A stretch of DNA of 6,431 nucleotides. Origin: Sphingomonas sp. CCH10-B3. GTDB taxonomy: Bacteria > Pseudomonadota > Alphaproteobacteria > Sphingomonadales > Sphingomonadaceae. The notes beneath the pieces are model-generated. The model was not told the DNA's origin. It did no database searches and worked only from the letters and a program-made list of their open reading frames with translations. This document shows, one piece after another, positions 6,426-6,431 of the stretch (positions are counted from its first letter, which is position 1; the number at the start of each line of letters is the position of its first letter). The stretch lies in assembly GCF_001556185.1 (NCBI RefSeq), contig NZ_LSIJ01000023.1, forward strand, positions 1 to 6,431. The letters run 5' to 3'. The position numbers and the translations under genes are program-made.

Positions 6426-6431
6426 CGGGGG

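Noticed and set aside
1..6431. Mobile elements, CRISPR arrays, tRNA or rRNA genes, phage or defence genes
   Set aside because: No transposase, integrase, terminal repeats, spaced direct repeats, or tRNA/rRNA-like sequence was seen. The window reads as ordinary core genome with short accessory proteins.

Overview
The window looks like chromosomal DNA of an alphaproteobacterium, most likely in the order Sphingomonadales. The basis is the high G+C content, the strong G/C bias at third codon positions, the protein wording of CarB, and the pairing with a DUF4170-type gene. The genus is an inference. The window has no rRNA, tRNA, CRISPR array, transposase or phage gene, and no gene-free stretch longer than about 85 bases.

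Plus strand, 1-5651, holds a tight pyrimidine/arginine and transcription-factor block. The C-terminal half of carA (glutaminase subunit of carbamoyl-phosphate synthetase) runs in from the left edge. It overlaps a 145-residue Ala/Pro-rich protein of unknown function with a C-terminal membrane anchor. An 18-codon open frame with a good ribosome binding site then leads into carB, the large synthetase subunit. An 83-base gap follows, holding a small hairpin with a T6 tract and the greA ribosome binding site. A good sigma70-like promoter lies in the last codons of carB. Then come greA (transcript cleavage factor) and, overlapping its stop codon, a rhomboid-type intramembrane protease with a TTG start. 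Junctions of the GTGA, ATGA, TGATG and TTGA type suggest translational coupling almost throughout.

Minus strand, 5656-6425, holds two small genes read right to left. The first encodes a 163-residue Ala-rich protein with one glycine-rich membrane segment, and the second a 77-residue DUF4170-type protein. The second gene meets the rhomboid gene tail to tail, with four bases between the stop codons.

CarA releases ammonia from glutamine and CarB uses it with bicarbonate and two ATP to make carbamoyl phosphate for pyrimidines and arginine. CarB keeps the residues known in E. coli for ornithine and UMP sensing. GreA rescues backtracked RNA polymerase. The other genes have no evident metabolic link to carAB.

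No wholly new system is evident. The points most worth a second look are the short coupling ORF before carB, the membrane-anchored protein between carA and carB, a REP-like palindrome read in frame inside carA, a GraL-like arrangement before greA, and a perfect 12-bp inverted repeat inside the DUF4170 gene.
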